Assembly: GCA_947359465.1 (NCBI GenBank)
Contig: OX375879.1
Coordinates: forward strand, 123,412,486-123,476,485
Length of the DNA: 64,000 nt
Reading direction: 5' to 3'
Origin: Metellina segmentata
Taxonomy: Eukaryota; Arthropoda; Arachnida; Araneae; Tetragnathidae
A model generated the notes under the pieces. The model did not search any database and was not told where the DNA came from. It saw only the letters and a list, made by a program, of their open reading frames with translations. Shown piece by piece: positions 1 through 10,491 of this stretch; within the stretch, counting starts at the first letter, position 1, and the number at the start of each line of letters is the position of its first letter. A program made the translations under genes and the position numbers.

Positions 1-1374
1 TTTAGCACTAAGCCGACGCAATCTATAATTTTTTTTCGCCTATGCAACCGAAAAGCATCTATAGAGTTACTTAATGCAATCGTACTGATATTCTTCTCCG
101 GGAAATCGATTGAGTCTCCATCTCCATGGTAAATGAAACTCGGATCACACCGACATTCAAGGGTGACATGGGTGGGGTGCTCACCACTACGACAGATATG
201 TCAACACCCCATAAAGTAGCGAACTCGGCTAGGTTATCTCGTTGCCAGCTATGCCCGAGTGAGCACGCATCCAGTTTCGAACACAACGATTATTAGCAAA
301 AAGGACCCACTGTGCTCATTCTTGCCTGCTGCTCAATCCATCCTCCTCTCACTATCAAAACTGACCTATCTTGATGGTGAAACCTTGTCGTTAGAAAAGA
401 ACAGATCCCTTTATTATCAAAAATCGCCACTACCTTGGCGACGAGAGAGATGTGGAAAGCAACAAAATTGAATACATCTTGGTCGAGATATAGACGTACG
501 ATTATAGGCGAGATATCTCACCGAAGTCATATTGAGGGTAAATTGGATTCCAAACCACCCCGAATAGCCTTACTCGACAAGGACGCTAACCCACTAAGAA
601 CCCTAATCCCTACAATCTGGTCTTCAAAATGTTCCAGTCGGTTTCAGTTTTGAAATGGATGTTCTTAGTGGTTCCTAATCCACTTCAAGGTATCCTAACA
701 CGTTAAAAATGTCAAATTTGACCAAAAATTCCAAAAAAAGTATTTTATAATATTTGATAGAGTATTTATTTGACTTTTTCCAAAATTTTAATATACATAT
801 ATATTTTTAATATTTATAGCCCATTGCTATTGTTTATTAACACTAAACATAAAAATATCATTAAAAGTGTTTCTATACCACATTTTAAAAAAAAGGGTCT
901 CTAACATGTTCTTATACCTTAAGTCGCGGGACCCTATTTAATTATCACTAGCGTGGCCAAATAAATGACCGTAGGGAGACCAATCAAAACCTAGCCACTA
1001 TGTCACTAATAGATAGCATGATGGAATTGACATTCCAAATGCAAATGAGAAAGATAAAAGGGTGGTACTTATGCCTCTGTTTCTAAATGGCAGTTGTTCT
1101 AGTAATTCATATTCTAGTAGCTGTGTGTGTTTAACCCTCTTGGTGTTATCTTATTTACTCCTCGAAGAAGTATCTTGTCATTAGACGAAAACTGAGTGGA
1201 TCTAGATCTCGTCATCATAAATACGCATGAGGACGAGATATCTCTCCATGAACAACAGGGGTCAGATCTCGATGGGCGAGGTATCGCGTCGTAACCACTT
1301 GGGGAGTTAGTTGAATTCCGATCACAACCACGAACAGCGTTACTCGACAAGTACTCTATCCCAGTACTGTAGTC
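1..1374. other. AT-rich intergenic sequence, no gene seen
   Basis: No open reading frame here shows a recognisable protein motif; all are short and overlap on both strands. Two copies of the palindrome GAGATATCTC lie at 510-519 and 1235-1244. A reverse-oriented relative follows at about 1264-1289. These belong to the dispersed piggyBac-like motif family described for 37.8 and 57.2 kb. A TTAACCC lies near 1130, consistent with a decayed end of such an element. Nothing else is supported. Confidence 0.6.
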
Positions 1375-1916
1375 CAGGGCTCGAAATACCCGGGTGCACA
1401 GGTGCACTGTGCACATGAAAATAAAATTATGCACTTAATTTTTTCCCGATAGGTGCACGCAGTGGGAACGTGTTTTATGTTATTTTGATGTTTGAACAAA
1501 CTATTAGTATCGACCTCTCTCTCTCTCTCTCTAAAGAAACGTAATTAAAATTCCTAACTACACACAATGCGAAAACAAAATCGCTGGGTCGTAACGGGTT
1601 TATACAGGAGGAAGATTTAGTTGTGTCCCTGCCACCAGAATTTTCCGATGATCGAAACATTTTCCAGATAGCTCTGTTGAAGTCACTGTCGTGACAGCCG
1701 TATGCCGGAGAATTTCGATTTTAAATATTTTTATTTACTATCTACTTCGAACCTATGTAAACATACCCAACTAAAATAAACTAGTTTACATTACATTAAT
1801 ACTCTTGTATTACGTTTTTTTTTAAATGTGTACCTATAAAATATAATCAGTGCACTTAATTAAAAAACTTAGGTGCATTTGGTGCACCTGTATTAAAAAA
1901 TCTATTTCGAGGCCTG
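1375..1916. mobile_element. hAT-like MITE with exact 8-bp target-site duplication
   Basis: The element starts CAGGGCTCGAAATA and ends with the near-complement TATTTCGAGGCCTG. It is flanked by the identical octamer CTGTAGTC at 1367-1374 and 1917-1924. CAG ends plus 8-bp duplications are the hallmark of hAT transposons. Just inside each end are several GTGCAC/GGTGCAC repeats, like the subterminal transposase-binding repeats of hAT elements. At 542 bp it carries no transposase and must have been mobilised in trans. Superfamily assignment is inferred from the ends only. Confidence 0.85.
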
Positions 1917-1924
1917 CTGTAGTC

Positions 1925-2924
1925 TCTAGGGCTTTGCCCCTCGAAACGCTCTGGGTTGGAGTTGGTTTTGATCTGCATCCCGCACCCCAATTCGATTCAC
2001 ATTAGATTCATTTTAGACAGCAAACTATATCGGGTAGAGTAATATATAATTTCATCAACCTTTTGCAAAATATCATATAATGGACGAAATTTCAAGTCTC
2101 CATTAGTAAACTATGGCTTCTATTCTTGGATACGGAAAGTCTTTAAGTGTCCAAAATTTTCTACCTTACCTTGTTAATTGTGATTGTTATCTGTTAATGC
2201 TATTTGTGTTATTGGTTACAATATTCTCGAATCTGAAATTAATATTTTGTAAAAATAATTTGTAAGAATAATTTTGATTTTGTAATCAATATAAATATCA
2301 AGTTATATTTATTAACAATTAAAAATAACTAAACATTGAAATATTCTCAAACATTTTGCGTTACTAATGTATGTAAGCTTCAAAATAATTTCTTATTCTT
2401 TCTCAAGTTGTACTGTGAGAAATGTGTTTAATAAATTTAAATTGGGAACATTTTCTACGACGACTGGATTAAAAAATTTCATCCCATCACAATTCGGAAA
2501 ACAATCTTCTTTCCAGAAAATTTCGGATTCCGAAAATTGTAGCTGCAGTAAACGTGATGTATAAAATACATATTTCCTGATATCTTTAGATCTTCTGTTT
2601 GATTGAGATGGCTTGATAATGCTTTTAACCAAAAGAATATGAATTCCAGTTTTTGATGTAGATTGGATTTGTTCCAGTCTTACCTTTCGAAACCGGGTTA
2701 CCAAGCTTAATTTTTGAGTGTCCCAAAAAAAGAAAATCACGGAAAATTTAATAACTTGTAAAATATAAGTGATGAACGCATAAATGAACGCTCTCTCGTT
2801 CAATAGAACATTTAACAAAAAATGTTATAATCGCTCTTTGATCTCGCGCTAACGTCATGGGTTGATGCAATCGCAACGTAAAGTTGTGTCTCACAAAATG
2901 AGATTCACAAGTCCCGATTCTGTC
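1925..2924. other. Unassigned AT-rich sequence
   Basis: No supported gene. An open frame on the minus strand at 2393-2818 (141 codons) and one on the plus strand at 2367-2564 overlap each other and show no family motif I recognise. They could be remnants of an unidentified element. Nothing repeats elsewhere in the window that I could see. Confidence 0.5.
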
Positions 2925-3070
2925 TGGAGTGTGACACCCGACGTGTTCTGAGATGGAGGGAAAGGGGAACTTGAATTAATCCCACGTTCGTACTGGAAAG
3001 ATCACAGTACAGACGAGGTGGAATGATGGTATGGGGCGGAATCAGCATAGACAGACACTAGACGCGAACA
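2925..3070 (+). pseudogene. Tc1-like transposase fragment
   Basis: A short, frameshifted piece of a Tc1-family DDE transposase. Pieces resembling RRVLRWRERGT and then GGMMVWGGISIDR can be read across frames at about 2940-3055. This matches the block between the first and second catalytic aspartates of Tc1 transposases, where GGGxMVWGGIS is diagnostic. The catalytic residues themselves are not in the fragment, and stops interrupt it. It is a separate insertion from the minus-strand Tc1 remnant immediately downstream, because it lies on the other strand. Confidence 0.6.
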
Positions 3071-3084
3071 TTGAAAGCCGTGTG

Positions 3085-3831
3085 CTTAGGATCGTTATCT
3101 TGATTTTAAAAGAAAATTTCCAATACTCAAATTTTGGGCTGATAATTTTAAATTGTCTTTTTAAATGTCTAAATAAAGAGCATGATTCATTATGCCATCA
3201 ATAAGTACCAAATTACCTAGTCTTGATGCTGACATGCATCTCCACACATGGACGCCTTCACCGCTATGTTTTACTGTTCCAACTAAGTTCTTGGGATTAA
3301 GTTCCTCATTTTTTCTTCTCCATACAATTATACTCCCATCGGAACCCAAAATGTTAAACTTACTTTCATTGGCAAATAAGACATGATTCCAATACGTTTC
3401 GGGCTTATTTATCATTGATTTTGGTGAAGGAAAGCCTAAGCTTTCTCTTTTTCGTACTTACAAAAAGTTTCTTCGGCCAGAACGCCCATTTATTACAGCT
3501 GATCTGAGTACTCGACGGATAGTTTCAGATGAAATTGAAGTAGAAATTATTTCAGTAATTTCTGTAGAAAGTTTTACAGCACACAACGTGAATTTTTCAC
3601 AAATATTCTAACTATAAATCTCTGATTACGTTGAGTTAATTTTGCTGGACGACCTTTTCTTACCATGTTTTAGATACGATTTTCTTCTTTAATGCGTTTT
3701 ATCACATACTGTACGGTAGAATGGGATAAATTTACTAATTTAGTGATATTCCGAACTGATATATAACTACTAGGATGAAAAACAATCAATTTTCGAATGC
3801 TGTTCGTTTTTTCTTTACAACTGCAAGCCAT
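3085..3831 (-). pseudogene. Tc1-like transposase, decayed
   Basis: Reading leftward from 3831, the first block is MACSCKEKTNSIRKLIVFHP, an N-terminal helix-turn-helix region with HSTVQYVIKRI. A second block contains the linker MVRKGRPAKLTQRNQRFI. A catalytic-core block at 3161-3415 contains FANESKFNILGSDG, VWRRKNEELNPKN and MSASRLGNLVLIDG. This is the Tc1 lineage in which FSDESKFNLFGSDG is usual; the catalytic aspartate is replaced by asparagine (ANES). Several stops and frameshifts break the gene, and the second Asp and the Glu are lost in decayed sequence near 3085-3160. It is an inactive fossil. Confidence 0.8.
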
Positions 3832-3834
3832 TTC

Positions 3835-4255
3835 TAAATAATAAATAGAATATTACGAAGTAAGCGAGCAAAAATTAAGGCCAAACGATATTTTAAGTGT
3901 CCCCACAATGCAAAAATAAAAAAAGAGCGATAGACGATAATTTTATTGATGAATTTACCTGAAAATGTTTCGTTGTACGATCACATTTGTGACGTGTTCT
4001 TTGTATACCTCCTTGCAAAAATATATTGCTTTGTATACCTTTATAAAAAAAAGAGTCAATATTTTTTTATGTTAGGCTTTAGTCAGAATCACACATGGAG
4101 ATGAAATGAAAAAAAAATTTTGGACTTAATATTCGATTTCAATTCCGGGCTACATTGCTTTTTCTACAAATTTTTAGTTTACAAACAGTTTTGTGAATCA
4201 CTGTAGCTCCGGCCTCCTTTGTAAGAGCACGACTTTTGAGGTGTCATTTGAGTCG
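3835..4255. other. Unassigned AT-rich sequence
   Basis: Contains homopolymer A/T runs and no recognisable gene or repeat boundary. It may include the terminal part of the neighbouring Tc1 remnant, but no inverted repeat partner was found. Confidence 0.4.
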
Positions 4256-4296
4256 TCTATTTACGCTTTATAAATAATAATAAAAATAAAACCTAA

Positions 4297-4587
4297 ATGT
4301 TTAACATTTGTTTGGATATCGGACTTGAAAGTGTTGAAAATCGCATATATTTCAAAATGTCCAAATACATCACAATAAACACCAGACGAATTTATAGAAA
4401 ACGTCAGCAGGAAGAACGATCGAGAGATGTGGAATCCAAGAAGATCCGGACATTCGAAGCTGAGTGTCAACGGGCTCGGAGGGTGTTCTTGAAAGCACAG
4501 TCGTCGCTTCTTCAAGGTGAACTGATACGAGTGCGCCAGGTACCTCCATCGCTCAGTTCGACGCAAATAGCATATTTGATCACATAA
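4297..4587 (+). CDS. Small basic ORF of unknown origin
   Basis: An open frame of 96 codons; an internal methionine at codon 21 begins a strongly basic stretch (RRIYRKRQQEERSRDVESKK) likely to be helical. I do not recognise the family. A canonical AATAAA lies about 125 bases downstream at 4712-4717, so a short transcribed unit is conceivable. The minus strand is also open over this region (4261-4671), which weakens the coding case. It could equally be a fragment of a transposon-encoded protein. No splice sites or homologous copy in the window support it. Confidence 0.2.
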   Translation: MFNICLDIGLESVENRIYFKMSKYITINTRRIYRKRQQEERSRDVESKKIRTFEAECQRARRVFLKAQSSLLQGELIRVRQVPPSLSSTQIAYLIT

Positions 4588-4729
4588 ACGTTTTATAGAC
4601 GAATGATGGAGTACAACCCATAGAGTTCGGTATTGAGCCACAACCTTTAACATCAACAACGAGTGTGCCAATTGGGATAGATGTGTGGAACGATGAACAT
4701 TGGATGTGTGAAATAAAAACAGTTTTGTA

Positions 4730-5516
4730 CTGAGTTTTCTTTCACTCCTCGTTCACGCTATAGCCTCAGCGACCTCTCAAACCTAGTGTCCCGACACAGA
4801 ACTATCCGTGGTTTGGTTATTATCTTTATTACACCCAGACAAATGAATAATAAAATAGTTGGCAGGTTTGACGGGACCTTATGGAATTCTCCATCCATAC
4901 AGTTAATCCAATATATAAAATTCTAATATTTTCTAATAGCGCAAGCAGGTTTTGCATAGAATTCTCTGACTTGCATTTCGTGGGGAAAATATACGAAAAT
5001 GACGCAAACATTTTCCAGAAATTTACAGTTGTTTTAATACTTGTTTGAAATGCAGTTTAAAATTGACTTTTCTGAACTTAACCGTTAGAATCATCAATTT
5101 TCAGTTACGCTATCCCTATTCATTTCTCATAGCCACGCCATCTATTGGTGAGGAGATGAAACAGCATCATTTTACCCACGAATTATTTGCTATAATTATT
5201 ATAAATATTGGTTTAAAGAGTAATGTTTAGATCTTAGAAATAAATATCAAGAAATGCGATTTTTGAAAAGTTAAATTCTAAATTTTTGCTCTTACTAATT
5301 TTTAATAAATGATTCGAATATACAAAATGTCATTTTTCATTGATAATTTCCTATACTTTCAATATAAAAAAATTGTGTATTTAACGCTCGAAAATTTCCT
5401 GCATTTAGCACGAGCAGGCGGCGTTGGCCGTGACAGTTCTTTTCGCGTCCTTACTAATACTGAAAACATTAAAAAGAAAACAATAATTTTAAGAGTGAGT
5501 CCGACCTCTACCTAAC
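4730..5516. other. Unassigned AT-rich sequence
   Basis: No gene or defined repeat. Short overlapping frames only. Sequence is about one third G+C with long A/T tracts. Confidence 0.4.
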
Positions 5517-6045
5517 ATGACACTGGCAGGTCACAAATTCGTATAAAATTCGGACTACCTGAGGTATCAATCTGGTATACAATTTTCCTCAGATTTCAAA
5601 TCCATTGTGCGTGTATGTATGTGAATCCATTTTCACTCTATCATTAACGATCGCAAAGATAGAAACTTGGACCAAAGAATAAATAAACGCCCGTTAAAAT
5701 TTTTTTATTTGTTTTGTTTCGCAACGCTGGAACCGTTTGTGCTCAGGAAATGAAAGGAAAAATAAATTTCGAATCTGTGATCTCTTCACGCAGTTGTCAT
5801 TCTAAGGAAAACAAATAATAAATAAATGCCAATAAATTAATTTTAAAATGTTCTAGATTTACTTCTAAATTTGGGCTTCGCATAAAATTCGCATCAAATT
5901 GAGACTGCCTGTGTGCCAAATGTCATTACTACATGTCCTATAAAATCGTCTGGACAACGCACGCACACGGATACTTCCTTTTCTAACACAGTAAAGATTG
6001 AGATAAAAAAAATCTTGCAAAAAGGACAATATCGGAATTCTCCCC
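5517..6045 (+). repeat. Dispersed repeat R5, copy 1
   Basis: Shares several blocks in the same order with 40590-41077. They are a block around TTCGGACTACC, the block ACGATCGCAAAGATA followed by AACTTGGAC, the block TGTTCTAGATT, and the block TGCCAAATGTCATTAC followed by ATGTCCTATA. The last block resembles 3' regions of insect non-LTR retrotransposons. The two copies are diverged and neither contains a coding frame. Class is not determined. Confidence 0.55.
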
Positions 6046-6247
6046 CACACACACTCCTCTTCTCTCTGTTCAGTAAACAGGTGCAGTATTCATTTAGGAA
6101 ATTCCCTGTTCTTACCCTGTAGTAAAATAAACTCGTCCGTTGGGAGGTTTCCTTGGTGGACGATCTTAGAGTTGAGCATAACCAATTGGCATTCGTAGAG
6201 AATTTGTTGTCGCTCTGCAAGGTTAAAATATGGCTTGCAAAGAAAGT

Positions 6248-6263
6248 GGGGGGGGGGGGGGGG
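6248..6263 (+). repeat. Poly-G tract (16 G)
   Basis: A run of 16 consecutive G residues preceding the pogo fragment. Guanine homopolymers of this length are unusual in AT-rich DNA and are error-prone in sequencing. Confidence 0.9.
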
Positions 6264-6336
6264 TCAGATAATCAGCGAAGCCAAAAATTAAAATGAAACT
6301 GATTTTGCCAAAACTATTGAAATTCTATATTTCACT

Positions 6337-6711
6337 ATGCAAACACTTTTACAGCAATCAGATGTTGAAGAAAAAAATTCCGAAAGGATAGGAAAACTAG
6401 CTAAAAAACGAAAAAATGTAAAATCAACACCGTTTAAGGAATTGGAAAATGTCATTTTCCAATGGTTCAACGAAGTTCGTGCAGCAAGCAATCCAGTGAA
6501 TGGCCACGTTTTGAAAGAAAAAGCAATAGAAATCGCCTCTAAAATAGGAATTCAAGGATTCATAGCTTTAAACGCTTGGATAGACCGCTTTAAGCTGAAG
6601 TACAATTTATCGTTCAAGTCTATTCGTGGCGAGTCTGTTGGAGTTGATGATGAGACTGTTCAAGAATGGATGGAAGAAGCATTGCCGTCTTTGAAAAAAA
6701 GAATAGAATAA
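6337..6711 (+). pseudogene. pogo/Tigger-type transposase, N-terminal CENP-B-like DNA-binding part
   Basis: The 124-codon frame contains a CENP-B/Tc5-type helix-turn-helix. From about residue 33 it reads ELENVIFQWFNEVRAASNPV, then LKEKAIEIASKIG, then NAWIDRFKLKYNLSFKSIRG. This is the second DNA-binding lobe of pogo, Tigger and Jerky-like transposases. The first lobe upstream and the whole DDE catalytic domain downstream are missing; the frame ends in a stop after ALPSLKKRIE. It is therefore a truncated transposon relic. A C-terminal pogo fragment exists at 51.8-52.2 kb but is a separate insertion. Confidence 0.8.
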
Positions 6712-6734
6712 TTGGTGCTACACACGAGATTTAC

Positions 6735-7625
6735 TAACGATAAGCTTGGTTGCGGTGGTTTCATCCTGGTTTTGGCATTGCAGGTACACAACTGCACTAT
6801 ATGCTGATTGAGACGAATCCGCATAATCTTGGAGTTTGACCTTCTGAAAGTTGTCTACTAAGAGGAATTTGTCAACTTAAATTTCATCAATGGATTTTAC
6901 AGAGGATACAAATTATTTCCATTCATACGCAACAGGTTCAGGTAAAGTATCACCCCAGGTTAATTTCTGAAGTCATAGTGTTTGGAAAAATATCTTTGCT
7001 TTAGTAATAACTGGTCCTAAGAATCCCAATGGGTCATACAGTCTTGCAGTGACACTTAAAACTTTTATCTTGCTGCAAGAGGATTTCTCAATTACTGAAA
7101 CCTTAAAGTTGAATATATCTTCGATAGGTTGTCAAAATATACCGAGTGTCTTTACAGCCGTGTTGACCTTAGTTTCAAAACTTTGCAATTTATCTTCTAG
7201 AGGAGTGTTGTTAATCAGTTCCTTTGTATTTGAAATCTATTTGTGCAGAGACATCCCACAAGAGGCTAGCGAGTCACATAATTGATGCTGAAGTTTCTTG
7301 GCAGTGTCGAGATCTTGTGCACCCGAAACTATACTATCCAAATATACATCTTGTAAAAGTTTTTGGGACGCCAAAGAAAACCTTGCTTTTTTGTCCAATG
7401 CTAACTGTAAGGTTCTGATTGCGATAAAAGGATCACTGGAAGAATCATAAGTTACAAGCATAAGTCATTGTTTTAAGTCTTTAAGTGATCGTTTATGCAT
7501 TTTCCTGTTTTCCACATAATTCTTAGAAGATCCCACTGCGTTTCATCTAAGAGTATCTGACGATACATCATTCGAATGTCAATGGTGAATGCGAATCCAT
7601 TTGCTCTGGTTCTCCGCTCACCAAA
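6735..7625 (-). pseudogene. BEL/Pao LTR retrotransposon polymerase fragment
   Basis: On the minus strand, a decayed reverse transcriptase can be followed from about 7600 down to 6740. Recognisable blocks are FTIDIRMMYRQILLDE, then SSSDPFIAIRTLQLALD and QDVYLDSIVSGAQDLDTAKK (7237-7461), then VTARLYDPLGFLGPVITKAK near 7010-7050. The last two are typical of Pao polymerases just after the RT active site and at the start of the RNase H region. Stop codons and frameshifts separate the blocks. No LTR, gag or integrase was found nearby, so this is an internal fragment. Confidence 0.8.
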
Positions 7626-7635
7626 TAAAAGTTCT

Positions 7636-7900
7636 GGTTCATGTTTTATAAAAAAACATCGATTTATTTAACAACGATGCAATGCCGATGTTTTTTTAAC
7701 ATCGATATTTATACTTCTCGATGTTTTTACGCTGTCAATATTTTATTTTTAAATAAAAAAAAGTACCATTATAAAAAATTTTAAAAAATAACCAAGTAGC
7801 ATAATTTTTACAATTGGTAAATTGAACATACTTTTAGACCAAAGTGGCCAAGTTTAAAGGGTCTGAAAAGTAGGGATGCGATATAAAATCTCGACAAAAC
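7636..7900. mobile_element. CATCGATG-type hAT-like MITE, fragment
   Basis: Contains repeated CATCGAT/TCGATGTT motifs (about 7660-7730), the internal block AAAGTACCATTATAAAA, the block AAATTGAACATACTTTTAGA, and near its right edge a TAGGGATGCGATAT terminus (about 7871). The same blocks in the same order occur at 10.55-10.82 and 12.66-12.86 kb. The copy is partial: no opposite terminus or target-site duplication was identified. It separates the BEL/Pao remnant from the LINE to its right. Confidence 0.7.
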
Positions 7901-7904
7901 TTCT

Positions 7905-10465
7905 GTGGCGAAGTGGACAGCATGTCTAGTGCAGCTAAGCTGACTAAAGTACTGATCAAAAACAACCAGTGCCAATTGGGCGCCATTAGAAAGGACGATG
8001 GCACATTCACGGAAAACGGTAGGAGCACCCTGGTAGAAATGCCTAAAATGCACTTCCCCGATTCAAGAATCACAAATATCAATGATGATCTGACAGTTCC
8101 ACTTATTCCCCTGCTACGTAGTGGGAAGGAGGACTGGGAACTGGCTAGAAGTATAATCACTCCAAAAAGAATAGCATGGGCAATTAACTCATTCATGCCC
8201 TTCAAAACACCTGGTGTAGATGGCATTATACCTGCTCTACTCCAACATGGCAAAGACGTCATTATACCACACCTATGCAGTATTTATAAGTCTTGCGTGG
8301 TATATGGGTACATGCATAGAGAACCTGCAAGGTAATTTTTATAACTAAACCAGGTAAAACATGCTACAGTGAAGCCAAAGCCTTCAGACCTATTAGTCTG
8401 ACATCATTTCTTCTTAAGACTTTAGAGAAATTGATTGATAGATACATTAGGGACGAGGTTCTAAAAGCCGAACCCCTATTGAGATTTCAACACGCCTACC
8501 AACCTGGGAAATCTACAGAGACTGCTCTATACGATCTTGTTACGGTCCTTGACAGAGCAGTCAATGAAAGGAAATTGCCTTGGCAGCCTCTTTAGATATT
8601 GAGGGAGCATTTGATAAGGTTCCAGTAAACGTAATCATTGATGCCCTCATCAGTCGAAATGTTAATCCATTGGTTTGCGCCTGGATTAAAATCATGCTCG
8701 AGACAAGGATGGCTCAGGCCTCCTTACTGGGAGACACGCTAACTATAGGGAACTGTAAAGGCTGCCCACAGGGTGGTGTGTCGTCCCCCTTACTATGAAG
8801 CCTGGTAGTTGACGAGCTCCTAAACAGGACTCACTTCTTGGGCCTGTATTGTCTGGGTTATGCTGATGACATAACGCTGGTCATAAGATAGAAGTTCCAA
8901 AACACGGTAACGGACCTCATGAACACTGCCCTAAAAAGATTGAAATTTGGTGCAAAAAAGTGAACTTGTCGGTTAACCCCAACAAAATTAGCCTAGTCTT
9001 CTTCACTCGGAAAAGGTTATATACATTCGATAAAATTCTTTGGAACACCACTTGCATACTCAGATGAGGTTAAATATCTATTTGGGCTTGTAGACGTGCC
9101 ATTGGTAATAACTGGGGTCTAACACCGAGAATGCTGCATTGGATATATACCGGGATTATTGTTCCGATGATATCCTATGGCGCTATTACTTAATGGAATA
9201 GAACCTATAATGAGACATTGTAGAAAGAACTCACTAGTCTACAAAGAATGGCGACCATTGCAATTACAAGTGCAATGCGAACCACTCCCTCACAGTCTGG
9301 AACTGCTTCTGGGACTTCTACCACTGCATAAACACGGAATTAGAGGCAATTTAATGCTCACAACGCCTAAAACGGGACTATGGAAGTCATCCTATGAAAT
9401 GGCTGCGTTCAAAAATGTCGATTCGCAGGTGAAGGAGCATCCCTATCTATTAATGAGATCTGACAGGATGTTAAAGCAATTTTGCTTTAAAGCCAAATAT
9501 AACATCATGTTTCCGACCAGAGAAGAATGGAGATTCGTCTCCGGGCTGATCGAAAGAGGTGATGAAATTTGGTTCACAGATGGTTCAAAAACATCTCATA
9601 GCACTGGTTCAGGTGCCTTCTGTCCTAATCGAAAAATAAGGCTATCTTTCTTTGGGTAAGTTGGCCACTGTACATCAGGCTGAGGTTCTGGCGATCTCTT
9701 CTTGTACGTACAACTGCCTCAATAGAGGTGTAGTTAAGAGGGTTATAAAAAACTTCTCTGACAGCCAGGCAGCCCTAAAGGCTTTACAAAGTCACTGCTT
9801 CTGCTCAAAAGCAGTGTGGGAATGTCACAATTCTCTTGAGGACCAGGCTGCGAGAAACAAAGTCTCTATTGTCTGGGTCACTGTGGCATTTAAGGTAATG
9901 AAACGGCTGACCATTTAGCAAAACATGGGTCTGAAACATGGGTCTGAAACATCATTTATTGGATTATAGCCTATTTTGGGTCTGCCTCACAATGTGGTTA
10001 GAGGGACTTAAGGGCTCCTTGCTGAGTCCTACCATACATGGCCTCAATCTAGTAATCAAAGACAAGCCGAAGAGCTCAACCAGCACTCTCCTTGGGATTG
10101 TGTTACATACATTGTGTTAAAAATCAAAGGAGCTGCTGAATTTGGGTAAGAAAGAAATCTGTAAAACTATTGTCCTCCTAACTGGCCACTGTACCCTGAA
10201 TGAACACCGCAACATTATGGATGTTATAGATGACCCATTATGTAGAGGTTTTCGGATGGTAGAGGAGAGTTCTGTACACGTTCTATGTGAATGTGACCAT
10301 TACTCTCACAATAATTTGAATATCTGAGATAACACTGTATCGAACCCTGGGAACTGTCAAACATTCCAATCAGGTACATGCTGAAATTTATTTCGGCAAT
10401 CCGTCTTTAGTGGATCAGTAGGGGTCTCAGTACAATAAACTATTAGTGGCAGTGCTGGCACTCTT
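7905..10465 (+). pseudogene. Jockey-group LINE (I/LOA/R1-like) reverse transcriptase and RNase H, decayed
   Basis: A 5'-truncated non-LTR retrotransposon. In order it shows TPGVDGIIPALLQHG (about 8210), reverse-transcriptase motif A SLDIEGAFDKV (about 8592), motif B KGCPQGGVSSPLL (about 8757) and motif C GYADDITLV (about 8860). The RNase H part shows WFTDGSKT (about 9570) and SDSQAALKAL (about 9760). A C-terminal cysteine/histidine tail LTGHCTLNEHRN...HVLCECD lies at about 10173-10300. At least six stops or frameshifts break the frame, so it is dead. ORF1 and the endonuclease are absent, as expected for 5' truncation. A 14-bp direct duplication (AAACATGGGTCTG) sits near 9924-9953. The 3' end near 10465 abuts the Tc1 remnant. 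Confidence 0.85.
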
Positions 10466-10491
10466 AGGAGTCACCCCTTTAGAAGTCATAC

